DNA of 64,000 nucleotides, taken from Novipirellula herctigrandis (GTDB taxonomy: Bacteria > Planctomycetota > Planctomycetia > Pirellulales > Pirellulaceae). Positions 18,153 through 27,574 of the stretch are shown piece after piece. The position numbers and the translations under genes are program-made. The notes under the pieces are model-generated. The model was not told where the DNA came from. It saw only the letters and a program-made list of their open reading frames with translations, and did no database searches. Within the stretch, counting starts at the first letter, position 1; each line of letters starts with the position of its first letter. The stretch spans positions 390,744-454,743 of the forward strand of contig SJPJ01000002.1 in NCBI GenBank assembly GCA_007859835.1, given 5' to 3'.

Positions 18153-18709
18153 CAATAAGCCTCAATTCATTCAATTTTTTCTAGACATGCCTGTCAATCG
18201 CACGGACATCAAACGACACAAACTCGCGTGTTGCTCTCTTATATCCGATTTGAGCCATGATCCTAACTGGGTGCTACACTGTGCGAATGAATATCCAGAT
18301 CAATCTCAATCACCTAATACAGGATATCATATCATCACGACGCTTGATCATACGACGCGGCGCTATGGGGACGGCGGTTGATTGAAGTATCCCGTGGTAG
18401 TTGAAGTAATCCGGGCAGCTTGTGACTTTCGTCGTTCGCGGAGTCGGCCGAAACGATTCACCGTGTAAGATTGGTGAGGCTTCTCTGTTATAGATTCGTT
18501 CCAAAGTTTGTTACCCCTCCGAAAACCGTGATCGACACAGGCACGTAGTAGATTTTGCATCGCACCTCCCCACATAAGTTTACTGACGCTCGCTTTGACT
18601 TCCCCCGTTGAGCCGCATGGGGTCAAGCGACTACGGAATTAAACCCCTTGCACTGCAAACCGCTTAACTGCATCGCGACAGATACAACAGTTAAATCGGG
18701 CAATTGGTC
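18153..18709. other. Intergenic region upstream of the dead regulator
   Basis: No gene is supported in these 557 bases. Two overlapping minus-strand frames (18310-18626) are Arg/Ser-rich, lack ribosome sites and are probably chance openings. The promoter of the lipoprotein gene should lie near its left end. Confidence 0.4.
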
Positions 18710-18934
18710 ATGCGAATTCTGATTGATGCACTCAGCGGTGAGCCGATTTATCGACAGATTATCGAGGCGGTGTAGTTCGCGGTCGCAAGAGGGTATCTGC
18801 TGCAGGGCAATCCGTTGCCGATTTTACGCACGCTGGTCAGTGACTTCCAAATAGGAGGTCGCATACGCAACATATTCCATCGAATGAAAAATCAGTCCGC
18901 GTACTTTCTTTTCACAAGTACCTATTTCTTCTAA
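18710..18934 (+). pseudogene. GntR/YtrA-type regulator remnant with in-frame stop
   Basis: The frame begins MRILIDALSGEPIYRQIIEAV, then TAG at 18773-18775, then FAVARGYLLQGNPLPILRTL. This is the start of a GntR winged helix (compare the family pattern SGxPIYxQIxxxVxxxVxxGxLxxGxxLPSxR). TAG stands where a Gln or Arg codon is usual, so a single C-to-T change of CAG would explain it. After about residue 45 the similarity fades and the frame ends at 18934, so the C-terminal part is also lost. YtrA-type regulators usually sit upstream of the ABC transporters they repress; this one lies just before a MacAB-like operon. Confidence 0.75.
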
Positions 18935-19120
18935 GAAAGATCATTTCGCAGCCGATCGGCTTGCCCACCTTTCAAGACGAAGACAATGAAATAGCCTGTT
19001 CGATACGCAATCGATCCAAAATGGCACAAAAGGGTAACAAAGGGACCACTGATAAAATGGTGCCTTCGAGTTAGAATAAGAGCGTAAATCCTTCAAACTC
19101 GCGTGTTCCTGCCCCTGACT

Positions 19121-20371
19121 ATGAAAACCTTTGTGAAACTCTTGCTTTTACTCGGCGTTGTAGGAGCCGCTGGATGGGCTGCCTATAAACCCTTGATGAA
19201 GTACTGGAAAGAGCGGAGCCGCGTTACCTGGGAAACTGCCGAAGTGATTCGCGGCGACATCACTCGCTACGTCATTTCCACAGCAACCATTCAGCCTGTT
19301 TTAAAAGTGTCCGTTGGCTCCTTCGTTTCAGGTCCAATCGTCGAATTGAACGTCGAATTCAACGACGAAGTAAAAAAAGGCGATATTCTTGCACGCGTCG
19401 ACCCGCAATTGTATATAGCCAATGTCGAGCGCGACGAAGCAACCTTGGCGACTCGAAAGGCCGACGTCGAACGCATTGAGGCCCAACTGCAACAAGCGCT
19501 AAACAGTTACAAACGGGGCATCAAGCTCCGCGAGAAAAACATAGACTATTTGTCCGACCGCGAAATGGACGTGCTTGTTTTCGATGTCAAATCGCTCCAA
19601 GCGCAGCGAAAACTTGCCAAAGCCTCGATTCTTCAGGCAACCGCTTCGCTCGAAACGTCGCGAGCAAACCTGAAGTATTGCGAAATCCCCGCACCAGTCG
19701 ACGGAATCATTATTGATCGAAAAATTGAACCAGGCCAAACGCTGGCAGCTCAGTTCCAAACCCCCGAGCTGTTTGTCGTTGCCCCGGACTTGCGAGAAAA
19801 GCTGCACGTATTTGCGTCGGTGGATGAGGCGGACATCGGTTTGATTCAAAAAGCAGCTGCCGAATCACGTGCGGTGACGTTTACGGTTGACGCTCATCCC
19901 GATGAAATCTTCGAGGGCGTAATTGAGCAAATTCGCGTCAGTAGCGTGACGACGCAAAACGTGGTGACTTATCCAGTGGTGCTCGCTACAGCGAATCCCG
20001 ATTTGAAACTGCTGCCGGGAATGACGGCAAGCATTTCGTTCGAAGTAGATTCGACGACGAAGGTACCGAAGATTCCAAACGCAGCCTTACGCTTCTATCC
20101 CGAAGACATCAAACAAGTACGTGAGCAGGACCGAAAATTACTCGACGGTTCGTCTTGGAAAATGAAGGAAGATGATGATAAAAATGAAGAAGAGCTTACG
20201 GCACAGGAGAAAGCAAAGGCGAAGAAAACCAGGCATGTATGGGTCGTTGATGGTGAGTTCCTCAGAGCCATTGAGATACAAACCGGTTTGACGGAGAATC
20301 GATTTACGGAGTTGAAGTCAGGTGACTTAAAGGTTGGCGACAAACTAGTCACGGGACAAAAAGAACCATGA
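19121..20371 (+). CDS. MacA-like periplasmic adaptor (HlyD/RND MFP family)
   Basis: The 416-residue protein has one N-terminal membrane anchor (LLLLLGVVGAAGWAA), a lipoyl/barrel-sandwich half (VKKGDILARVDPQLY), a long alpha-helical hairpin (about 115-190, Gln/Ala/Lys-rich), the second lipoyl half (IPAPVDGIIIDRKIEPGQTL) and beta-barrel domains. A charged insert near 340-375 (EDDDKNEEELTAQEKAKAKK) is unusual. It links an inner-membrane ABC exporter to an outer-membrane TolC channel. Its stop overlaps the start of the permease gene by four bases (ATGA), so the two are translated together. Start 19121 is chosen over 19103, which would be a GTG with six extra residues. Confidence 0.9.
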   Translation: MKTFVKLLLLLGVVGAAGWAAYKPLMKYWKERSRVTWETAEVIRGDITRYVISTATIQPVLKVSVGSFVSGPIVELNVEFNDEVKKGDILARVDPQLYIANVERDEATLATRKADVERIEAQLQQALNSYKRGIKLREKNIDYLSDREMDVLVFDVKSLQAQRKLAKASILQATASLETSRANLKYCEIPAPVDGIIIDRKIEPGQTLAAQFQTPELFVVAPDLREKLHVFASVDEADIGLIQKAAAESRAVTFTVDAHPDEIFEGVIEQIRVSSVTTQNVVTYPVVLATANPDLKLLPGMTASISFEVDSTTKVPKIPNAALRFYPEDIKQVREQDRKLLDGSSWKMKEDDDKNEEELTAQEKAKAKKTRHVWVVDGEFLRAIEIQTGLTENRFTELKSGDLKVGDKLVTGQKEP

Positions 20372-21609
20372 ATTTAATTGATACCGTCCGTATTGCACTA
20401 CGAGCACTTTTGAAAAACAAAATGCGAGCAGCGTTGACGATTCTCGGAGTGGTGATCGGCATCGCCGCCGTCACGACGATCGTATCGATCGGCCAAGGGG
20501 CTAGCCGTTTAGTTCAGGGCGAATTCCAAACGCTCGGCACAAACATGATCTTGGTACTACCAGGCAACACGAAAAGAGGTGGCGTGCGTCAAGGTGGGGC
20601 ACCGACATTAACGTCAGTTGACGCGGATTTGATTGGCCAGCAGTGTCCCGAGGTGCTCGCTTCTTCGGCAGTCGTTTGGACACAAGGCCAAGTGATCTAT
20701 GGAAATGAGAACTGGAACCCGAAAGAAATGCTGGGAGTTGGGCCAGACTTCTTGACAGTTCGGAATTGGCAGTTGGAGGCGGGTGGTTTTTTTTGCTCCA
20801 GCGACATCGAATCCAACGCGAAAGTCTGCGTGATTGGCCATACCTTGATTCCCAAGCTTTTCCAAACCACAAACCCGATTGGTCAATTGATCCGCATTAA
20901 TAATGTGCCCTTTCGCGTGATCGGTATCCTAGAAAAGAAAGGGGCAAATATGGTTGGTGACGATCAAGACAACGTCGTTTTGATGCCGCACACCACCGTT
21001 CGCAAACGCATCAATGGCTCGCCGCTGGACAACGTTCATGCGATCATGGTTTCTGCTCGCAGCACAGGAAAGATGAACGTTGCGACAAAACAGATCAACA
21101 GCCTAATGTTAGAACGACATGAAATTTCGCCTGGAGATGAGCCCGATTTCACCGTTCAAGATACGACCGAAATTGCTGAGGCACTCGGTATGATCACGGG
21201 AACACTCACGCTAATGTTGTCTGCAATTGCGGGGATCTCGTTACTGGTTGGCGGCGTTGGCATCATGAATATCATGTTGGTTTCCGTGACGGAGCGAACC
21301 AGAGAGATCGGCATTCGGATGGCGATCGGAGCCCGCGGCAAAGATATCCTTCGACAATTTCTGATTGAGTCGGTGGTGTTGTCGTGCATTGGTGGCGTGA
21401 TCGGGTTGGTGCTCGGAACCGGAGCCTCCGTCGGCGCCACGGTGTTAATCAACATGTATAAACCGGGTACTCAATGGCCAATCGTGGTGTCAATTCCTGC
21501 CGCCATTGTTGCGATAGCGTTTGCAGCCGCTGTCGGGGTGTTTTTCGGATACTACCCCGCACGCCGGGCCAGTCGTCTCGATCCTATCGACGCATTGAGG
21601 TACGAGTAA
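20368..21609 (+). CDS. MacB-like ABC transporter permease
   Basis: The 413-residue protein has the MacB/FtsX layout: N-terminal membrane helix (AALTILGVVIGIAAVTTIV), a large periplasmic domain (about 50-270) and three C-terminal helices around residues 285-400. Conserved family stretches are NKMRAALTILGVVIGI, GGVGIMNIMLVSVTERTREIGIRMAIGA and the C-terminal PARRASRLDPIDALRYE. In Escherichia coli MacB the ATPase is fused to this part; here it is a separate gene 82 bases downstream. Together with the adaptor and TolC-like protein it should form a mechanotransmission exporter for peptides, lipids or macrolides. Confidence 0.93.
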   Translation: MNLIDTVRIALRALLKNKMRAALTILGVVIGIAAVTTIVSIGQGASRLVQGEFQTLGTNMILVLPGNTKRGGVRQGGAPTLTSVDADLIGQQCPEVLASSAVVWTQGQVIYGNENWNPKEMLGVGPDFLTVRNWQLEAGGFFCSSDIESNAKVCVIGHTLIPKLFQTTNPIGQLIRINNVPFRVIGILEKKGANMVGDDQDNVVLMPHTTVRKRINGSPLDNVHAIMVSARSTGKMNVATKQINSLMLERHEISPGDEPDFTVQDTTEIAEALGMITGTLTLMLSAIAGISLLVGGVGIMNIMLVSVTERTREIGIRMAIGARGKDILRQFLIESVVLSCIGGVIGLVLGTGASVGATVLINMYKPGTQWPIVVSIPAAIVAIAFAAAVGVFFGYYPARRASRLDPIDALRYE

Positions 21610-21691
21610 ATTGTCGTGATTCTCTCGGCGAGCAAAATATTTTGGTCGCGAGCTGACGGACGATTGGCTCTTCCAATAGAGTAAGTCAATA

Positions 21692-22423
21692 ATGGCACTC
21701 ATTGAATTGAAAGATGTACGACGCGTTTACGATCTGGGCGAAGTCCAGGTTCATGCACTGCGCACGGTAACATTGAACATCGAATCGGGCGAGTATGTTG
21801 CGTTAGTCGGTCCCTCGGGCAGCGGCAAATCGACATTAATGAACACACTTGGGTGTCTCGATCGCCCAACACACGGCAGTTACCTGCTAGCGGGCGACGA
21901 AATTGTGACGATGACGAGAGACCAGCGGGCAAGAATTCGCAACACGCAACTCGGTTTCGTCTTCCAGAGCTTTAACTTGCTCAATCGGACATCGGCACTG
22001 GAAAATGTAGAATTGCCGCTGCTCTATTCGCGAGGCATCTCCGGACGCGAACGCCGCATGCGTGCAAAGGAAATGCTGACAAAAGTCGGACTCGGAGATC
22101 GATTGCATCACCACACCAGCCAACTATCGGGCGGTCAGCAGCAACGAGTTGCAATTGCAAGAGCATTAGTGAACCGCCCCTCGTTCTTGATGGGCGACGA
22201 ACCGACGGGGAATCTCGACTCGAAGACCAGTCGTGAAGTGATTGACTTGTTTCGTGTGCTCAATGAAGAGCAGAAGATCACGGTGATTCTTGTGACCCAC
22301 GACCAAAACATTGCCCGCAACGCAAAGCGAACACTTGTACTGCGAGACGGTGAGGTGGTTGAGGACACGACCGATTTTGAGAAAGCGGTTGCAGCATTGA
22401 ATGAAGAAGTGGCGGACGACTGA
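21692..22423 (+). CDS. MacB/LolD-type ABC transporter ATPase
   Basis: The 243-residue ATPase has Walker A GPSGSGKST (residues 40-48), Q-loop VFQSFNLL, signature LSGGQQQR (145-152), Walker B FLMGDEP and the D-loop GNLDS, all intact. The short N-terminal ALIELKDVRRVYDLGEVQVHAL is typical of the LolD/MacB subfamily, which pairs with FtsX-like permeases. It powers the permease encoded just upstream. The 82-base gap and same strand suggest one operon with adaptor and permease. Confidence 0.94.
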   Translation: MALIELKDVRRVYDLGEVQVHALRTVTLNIESGEYVALVGPSGSGKSTLMNTLGCLDRPTHGSYLLAGDEIVTMTRDQRARIRNTQLGFVFQSFNLLNRTSALENVELPLLYSRGISGRERRMRAKEMLTKVGLGDRLHHHTSQLSGGQQQRVAIARALVNRPSFLMGDEPTGNLDSKTSREVIDLFRVLNEEQKITVILVTHDQNIARNAKRTLVLRDGEVVEDTTDFEKAVAALNEEVADD

Positions 22424-22664
22424 TGTTGCTGCCTAGCCCGCTTCTGTGGGGCTTGCTTGACGCGTGAAACTTGTACACGCTTGGCGCGTTTAGCCAACCA
22501 AATAGTCTCGTCCCCTTGGGGCCGATTCTGCCTTTGACGTCACAGTCGCGTCTAACCGTTGCAACCAGACCTTTTGTAACGAAGCGTGTCAGCCTCCGTT
22601 CCGATCGTAACGGCACAACAGGATTCTTGGAATCGCTAGGCATAACCCGCCGAAAACCACCTGT

Positions 22665-24653
22665 ATGATCGTTAAGACAAAATATCAACAGATACTTCTC
22701 GTAGCCTTGGTTTGCTCCGCAATTTGCAGTACAGGCAACGCAGAGCAAACATGGACTCATTGGCGGCATGAGCAAACTCGCCTACAAGTTCGTGATCCCA
22801 ATCAACTGCGTCAAGTTGCCGTCCCCGGGATGCCTAGACCTTCGACTGTGAAGGACCTGCAGTTTGACATTGCTACGCGACAACTGTCACTCAACGAAGC
22901 GATCAATGTTGCACTGGCCAATTCGGAAGTCGTTCGAATTCTCGGTGGCGTTTCCGCCGGTACGAGTGGTCGGACGATCTACGACGTCGCGGTGACCAAC
23001 ACCCGAATCGACCAGGAACGTGGAGCGTTTGATCCGCAACTTCGCGTCAATAACACCTGGACACAGAGCGAAGTCCCCAATGCGTTTACGGATCCAACCG
23101 ACCCAACGCAGTCACTGATCGAGGGCCTCCAAACCGAAGGCTACGGCCTTGATTTCGGGCTATCTCAAAAGAACCTGCTTGGTGGAACCGCAGCGTTGGG
23201 CGTTCGTTCTAACTCAAATCGTATCAATCCAGGCACCTTTGCTCTGAATCCCAGAAATCGCTCTGCTACTGAATTGAGCTATACGCAACCGCTGCTTCGA
23301 GGTGCGGGAATCGGTGCGAATCAAACACCGATCGTGCTAGCTCGTATCGACACAGAGCGATCATTCTTTCAGTACAAAGATAGTGTTCAGCAGTTAGTAC
23401 AGGGGGTGATCGAGGCCTACTGGCAATTGGTATCTGCCAAAACGGATCTGTGGGCAAGAGAGCAGCAGGTTAAGCAGGCTTCGTTTGCTTACGAACGAGC
23501 GTTGGCAAGAGTGGAAGTCGATGATGCGAACATTGGTGACTTGGCGCAAACCCAAGTGGCACTAGAAAATTTCCGAGCTTCATTGCTTGTCTCCGAAGCG
23601 AACGTGCTACAACGCCAAGGAGCACTGTTGAACATTATTGGTTTGCCACCGTATGAATCGGAACGAACGACTCCGGTTACGCCAATGCTCGACGAAGCTG
23701 TCGAGATCGATTGGAATGCGATCAATGAACTCGCTCAGCGGCAGCGTCCTGATATTATTGAATTGAAGCTGATTCTTGACGCCGACCAGCAACGTTTGCG
23801 GTTAGCGAACAACTTGGCACTCCCACAACTTGATGGAGTGGCACTGTACCGCTGGAACGGACTTGAAGGTGAGGTTCCTGCTAGTAACCGAATTCGTTCT
23901 GCTGCAGGCGACTTTACGGATTGGTCGCTCGGCGTCAATTTCTCGGTCCCGCTTGGCTTGCGACGTGATCGAGCGCTGCTGCGTCAACAACAATTAATCA
24001 TTCGACGCGATCAAGCAAACCTGGATCAAGGACTGCACCAAATGCAGCACTTTTTAGCGCTGAGCCTTCGTAACTTGGAGCAATTCTTCGCTCAGTACGA
24101 ACGATTCCAAGCGGTGCGTGAGGCAGCGAGGCTTAACCTAGATGTTCAACGTGAGCGTTACAAAACGGGCAGCCTGAATTTCATCGTCGTGCTGCTAGCG
24201 ATTGTCGATTGGGGCAACGCCGTCAGCTCCGAAGCTCAGTCGCTCGCGCAATACAACACCGAGCTAGCGAGACTGGAAACGCAAACCGGCACCATTCTGG
24301 AATCGCACGGCGTGGTGTTCTTTGAAGAGCGTTTTGCTTCAATCGCACCTCTTGGTCGGCTTGCATCCGAGCAATGTTATCCCTATTCCCGTCGCCCCAG
24401 CCAAAGTGTTGACCAATACGCGCCAAGTGACCGCCCTTCGGAAGAGTATTTTGAGTTAACGGATCCCGTGGAACGCAATCGCACGACAAACTCTGGTTCA
24501 CCCGGTGCAATGGATCTCGACGAAGGAGTCCAGTTCGAAATGATGGACGACCAAAACGGCCCGATGACGGACGAAGAGATTGACAGACTATTGCCACCCG
24601 AGAAATCGTCCCGCTCCTTTTCGGATATGCTCAAGCGAGCATTCCGTCGTTAG
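22665..24653 (+). CDS. TolC-family outer membrane efflux protein
   Basis: The 662-residue protein has a signal peptide (ILLVALVCSAICSTGNA) and the duplicated outer-membrane-efflux helical pattern: LSLNEAINVALANSEVVR, LSYTQPLLRGAG, ALARVEVDDANIGDLAQTQVAL, a NIIGLPP connector and QRERYKTGSLNFIVVL. It is longer than usual (about 450-500): the extra length is mostly an acidic, Pro-rich C-terminal tail (about residues 575-662, TDEEIDRLLPPEKS) with no known domain. It should be the outer channel of the MacAB-like pump upstream. The 241-base gap before it may hold its own promoter. Confidence 0.9.
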   Translation: MIVKTKYQQILLVALVCSAICSTGNAEQTWTHWRHEQTRLQVRDPNQLRQVAVPGMPRPSTVKDLQFDIATRQLSLNEAINVALANSEVVRILGGVSAGTSGRTIYDVAVTNTRIDQERGAFDPQLRVNNTWTQSEVPNAFTDPTDPTQSLIEGLQTEGYGLDFGLSQKNLLGGTAALGVRSNSNRINPGTFALNPRNRSATELSYTQPLLRGAGIGANQTPIVLARIDTERSFFQYKDSVQQLVQGVIEAYWQLVSAKTDLWAREQQVKQASFAYERALARVEVDDANIGDLAQTQVALENFRASLLVSEANVLQRQGALLNIIGLPPYESERTTPVTPMLDEAVEIDWNAINELAQRQRPDIIELKLILDADQQRLRLANNLALPQLDGVALYRWNGLEGEVPASNRIRSAAGDFTDWSLGVNFSVPLGLRRDRALLRQQQLIIRRDQANLDQGLHQMQHFLALSLRNLEQFFAQYERFQAVREAARLNLDVQRERYKTGSLNFIVVLLAIVDWGNAVSSEAQSLAQYNTELARLETQTGTILESHGVVFFEERFASIAPLGRLASEQCYPYSRRPSQSVDQYAPSDRPSEEYFELTDPVERNRTTNSGSPGAMDLDEGVQFEMMDDQNGPMTDEEIDRLLPPEKSSRSFSDMLKRAFRR

Positions 24654-24817
24654 TCGATGGCCCTTACGTTCGTGGCATGCGGGAAAGGGGTAGCGGCGAT
24701 CTAACGCCCTCATTCCCGATTTCTCATCGGAATCGGCTTTTTCTCGGTAACAACAACGGATTTCCAACGCTTTGTGTGTTGTTCATACCTGCAACACATA
24801 CCCTTGGGATCTCTGCC

Positions 24818-25687
24818 ATGTTCCGTTTCGTACTTGCCGGCCTGTTGTTTGCCAGTTCCGTTTCAGTGGTTGCTGCAGCCGAGTTGGAAGACATGTTCCC
24901 CGCTACAAGCGATCCCGATGGACTCGTCATTTTAGAGCGTGGGGCAATGATCGTTGTGGGCACCAACCAGGATGATGAAATTCGAGTGACCTTCCGCAGG
25001 AATTCTATCCGAGTTCATATCAACGGTGAGCGATCGACATTTCGCGAAAACGACATTGAGTTCGATACTCCCTTGGAGGTGGAAGCATTCAATATCGTTG
25101 TGCTCGGTCACGAGGGACAAGATAACATTGAATTTGAGGATGATTTGGACGACGATGAAACATCCATCGTCGCTTCAATCGGATGGTTAAACTTACTCGC
25201 CCACGGAAATCATGGAGATGACGTGATGATGAACCGCAGCATGTCCTACGACCAAGCCACGCTGATTGGCGGTATGGGTACGGACAAGATCTTCGCAGGA
25301 GTTGTGAACGACATATTGATCGGCGGGGAGATCGAAATGATCTTGGGTGGCGGATTCATGCCTCAATTCTTCACTCCGTTCCCAGACTTTCAAGTCGACG
25401 ATCTGGTTGCTTACAAGAACGCAACAATCGTTGCTGAATACTGGACGTCGTTTACAGCCGTCCTACTTCCCACGATGTTCTATCAACTCAATCAGCTTGA
25501 CCGAATTGGGGCGGGCAAAATCGGAACAATCCCAAGTCGAGAAAAAGGTGATGTGATTCCACTGCGAAAGATTGATTCATTCCGGCTCGAACTGGAAAAC
25601 GTGATCTCCTATTCGAATACCAATCTGCTCGGCCAGGCCTGGTACGACGAAGACTTAACGTTTGATGGATTTGTTTTGTACCAATAG
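24818..25687 (+). CDS. Exported acidic protein with degenerate RTX-like repeats
   Basis: The 289-residue protein has a signal peptide (MFRFVLAGLLFASSVSVVAAAE). Its middle holds blocks that recall the Ca-binding GGxGxDxxx nonapeptides: GHEGQDNIEFED, HGNHGDDVMMN, GGMGTDKIFAG and NDILIGGEIEMILGGG. The repeats are few and imperfect. The C-terminal third (EYWTSFTAVLLPTMFY onward) is not recognised. The first in-frame codon lies at 24677, but the ATG at 24818 starts exactly at the signal peptide. It follows the efflux operon on the same strand and might be an envelope or surface protein; export through that pump is only a guess. Confidence 0.65.
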   Translation: MFRFVLAGLLFASSVSVVAAAELEDMFPATSDPDGLVILERGAMIVVGTNQDDEIRVTFRRNSIRVHINGERSTFRENDIEFDTPLEVEAFNIVVLGHEGQDNIEFEDDLDDDETSIVASIGWLNLLAHGNHGDDVMMNRSMSYDQATLIGGMGTDKIFAGVVNDILIGGEIEMILGGGFMPQFFTPFPDFQVDDLVAYKNATIVAEYWTSFTAVLLPTMFYQLNQLDRIGAGKIGTIPSREKGDVIPLRKIDSFRLELENVISYSNTNLLGQAWYDEDLTFDGFVLYQ

Positions 25688-25806
25688 GAATAAAGTTTCG
25701 GAAGCGTTGAAGTTAATCCGTATGCGACTCAAAAGCGGAATGGACGATCGCGGCCAACAAGACAAGACAAGACAAAAGTGAATCGTATCGAAGGGAAGCG
25801 TCCCTA

Positions 25807-25867
25807 TAACGCTGGCCGAATTTCGCAAAGTTTTTCACGGGCCACTGATTGCCAACTGCGGTTCCAC
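25807..25867 (+). pseudogene. Fragment of a second Old Yellow Enzyme gene
   Basis: One frame reads LAEFRKVFHGPLIANCGST, against LADFRQVFRGPLIGNCGYT in the intact OYE at 8329-9420. By my hand alignment 48 of 61 bases match OYE positions 9164-9224 without gaps. Only this segment of about 20 codons around the FMN-phosphate region remains; no other part of the gene is visible on either side. The differences show it comes from a distinct paralogue or homologue and is not a recent copy. It ends at an A-run and hairpin. Confidence 0.7.
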
Positions 25868-25900
25868 AAAAAAAAAGCCTCGCTGGGTGACAGCGAGGCT
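25868..25900 (-). terminator. Rho-independent terminator reading leftward
   Basis: A perfect 9-bp stem (AGCCTCGCT / AGCGAGGCT, loop GGGTGAC) is flanked on its left by nine A residues, which become a T-run on the minus strand. It is therefore a strong intrinsic terminator for transcription from right to left, although no protein gene on that strand lies just to its right. Confidence 0.75.
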
Positions 25901-26062
25901 TCTAGGAGCTTGAAAGATTGGCAGACCAACACGGAATGTGGTTCATCGTTTGTGATCTTTGTTTGCCTATCAAAGGCACAAGCGGCAAGGCGGCACTCGG
26001 GCGGCCTTGCGGCGTTCGGAATTTGCGATCATCGTTTCGTTGAACGCGTTTGTGCTGGTAGC

Positions 26063-26103
26063 GATGTTAGCCGATCACCTCTTCACATCGTCGGGCTAAC
26101 ATC
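26063..26103. repeat. 10-bp perfect inverted repeat
   Basis: GATGTTAGCC (26063-26072) and GGCTAACATC (26094-26103) pair perfectly around a 21-base loop. A second smaller palindrome, GCAAGGC/GCCTTGC, lies near 25990. The 880-base gap from 25688 to 26565 contains these, the OYE fragment and the terminator, and no supported protein gene. Confidence 0.7.
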
Positions 26104-26565
26104 AAGGCTAAGATCGGTTTGAAAATGGAACACGGAAACGATTGTGGCGACGGTCCAGAAATCGCCAGCCGTAAACAACTTGGTGGATCAAGCATTTGCC
26201 CCTCCGTTTAATGTTCTTTTGAAAACTCGACTCGCTGCTGCTACTAAACAATACACCACAGTCATTCCTGCCTGGCCGATTTCTATATTGTTTCCATTGA
26301 ACGGTTGCTTGTCCAAACGGGATTCGCTAATCAGGTAAACTCTGCGTTTTGGAAAAGCGGAAAGCCCAAATTACACGAACCAGCCTGCCGTCCAGTCGCA
26401 TTATGTTTGGCGCGAATCATCGGACGAGGGCAAACGTCATTATTTCCAAAAGTCCGATTTAAGAGCGCCTCGCCGCCAGACAAAGTAAGCCTGACTTTCA
26501 CTGAAACAGTTGTTTTGTTGCCGACTTGCAAAGTCACAGTCTATTTGGAACGAAAGAAAGCTTGA

Positions 26566-27504
26566 ATGTTAAACGACTTCAACGAACGGCTTGCGATTGC
26601 GAAAGCGAACCTCCGCCAAAAAGATAAACTTGAGTTGATGTTGCGTTCAGCCCAGAACTCACTTACGGAATCAAGAAGGAAGCGAGAACAACTCAAAGAG
26701 ATCCTTGCGAAAGAACAGGCGGATGTCGATGCGTTGGAAGGACTGAGCGTCACCGGATTGTTCCATGCAATGCTTGGCAGCAAGGAACAGAGGCTCGAAA
26801 AGGAGCGGCAGGATTTTATCGCAGCGAAACTGAAGTATGACCAAGTCGCCGACACAGTTGATGACCTAAGCGATGATGTGCAGCGATTGCAAGAAGCACG
26901 CTCGCATCTGGGAGATGCCGACTCTAGGTATCGACGAGTTCTTGCCGAAAAAGCGGACCATCTTTCTGCAAACGAAAGCAACATCGCGAGAGAGCTCGTT
27001 GAGCTTACGCAGCAGATCGCTGATTTGACGGCAGATCAAAAAGAACTCGATGAAGCCACTGTCGCCGGTCAGTCCGCACTCAAATCCGTTGAGAAAATCC
27101 AAGTCACGCTTGCTTCAGCAGCCAACTGGGGCGCACTCGACATGTTGGGTGGCGGTTTGCTCACAACGATGGCAAAACACTCGAAGATGGACGCGGCCAA
27201 GAATCAAGCCAGAACTGCGCAACGAAGATTACTTCAATTTAAAGAAGAACTTGCGGATGCGGATGAACGTCTTCAGGTGTCATTGCAGATTGATGGTTTC
27301 TCGAAGTTTGCTGACTACTTCTTCGATGGCTTGATTGCCGATTGGATCGTGCAATCAAAAATCCAGAAAGCGAAAGCAGAATGCGACAAGACAATCACCT
27401 GTGTGAAAGTGGCGATTCGTCAGTGCAAGCGTCGCCTGGAGTCGGTTGAATCTGAGATTGAGACGCTGACTGAAAGCAGGAGAGAATTGATCGAAACGGC
27501 ATAG
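26566..27504 (+). CDS. Coiled-coil protein of unknown function
   Basis: The 312-residue protein is almost wholly alpha-helical with heptad-like patterns: Lys/Glu/Arg-rich coiled coils at about 1-190 and 215-312, broken by a short Gly-containing patch (NWGALDMLGGGLLTTMAKHSK, near 190-210) and a small hydrophobic stretch FSKFADYFFDGLIADWIV near 245-262. There is no signal peptide. GAAAG upstream of the ATG is a reasonable ribosome site. I do not recognise the family. The fold suggests a cytoplasmic hairpin that could bind membranes or other proteins through the central hydrophobic patch. It stands alone at the border of the accessory stretch. Confidence 0.65.
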   Translation: MLNDFNERLAIAKANLRQKDKLELMLRSAQNSLTESRRKREQLKEILAKEQADVDALEGLSVTGLFHAMLGSKEQRLEKERQDFIAAKLKYDQVADTVDDLSDDVQRLQEARSHLGDADSRYRRVLAEKADHLSANESNIARELVELTQQIADLTADQKELDEATVAGQSALKSVEKIQVTLASAANWGALDMLGGGLLTTMAKHSKMDAAKNQARTAQRRLLQFKEELADADERLQVSLQIDGFSKFADYFFDGLIADWIVQSKIQKAKAECDKTITCVKVAIRQCKRRLESVESEIETLTESRRELIETA

Positions 27505-27574
27505 CCAAGAATTTTGCCTAGGATCCACTTTACTCGTTTGTTGGGTATTTCTCACATGGCTCTTTGTTCTCCAA

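Noticed and set aside
18310-18626. Two minus-strand frames upstream of the dead GntR gene
   Set aside because: Basic, repetitive composition, overlapping each other, and no ribosome site or recognised motif.
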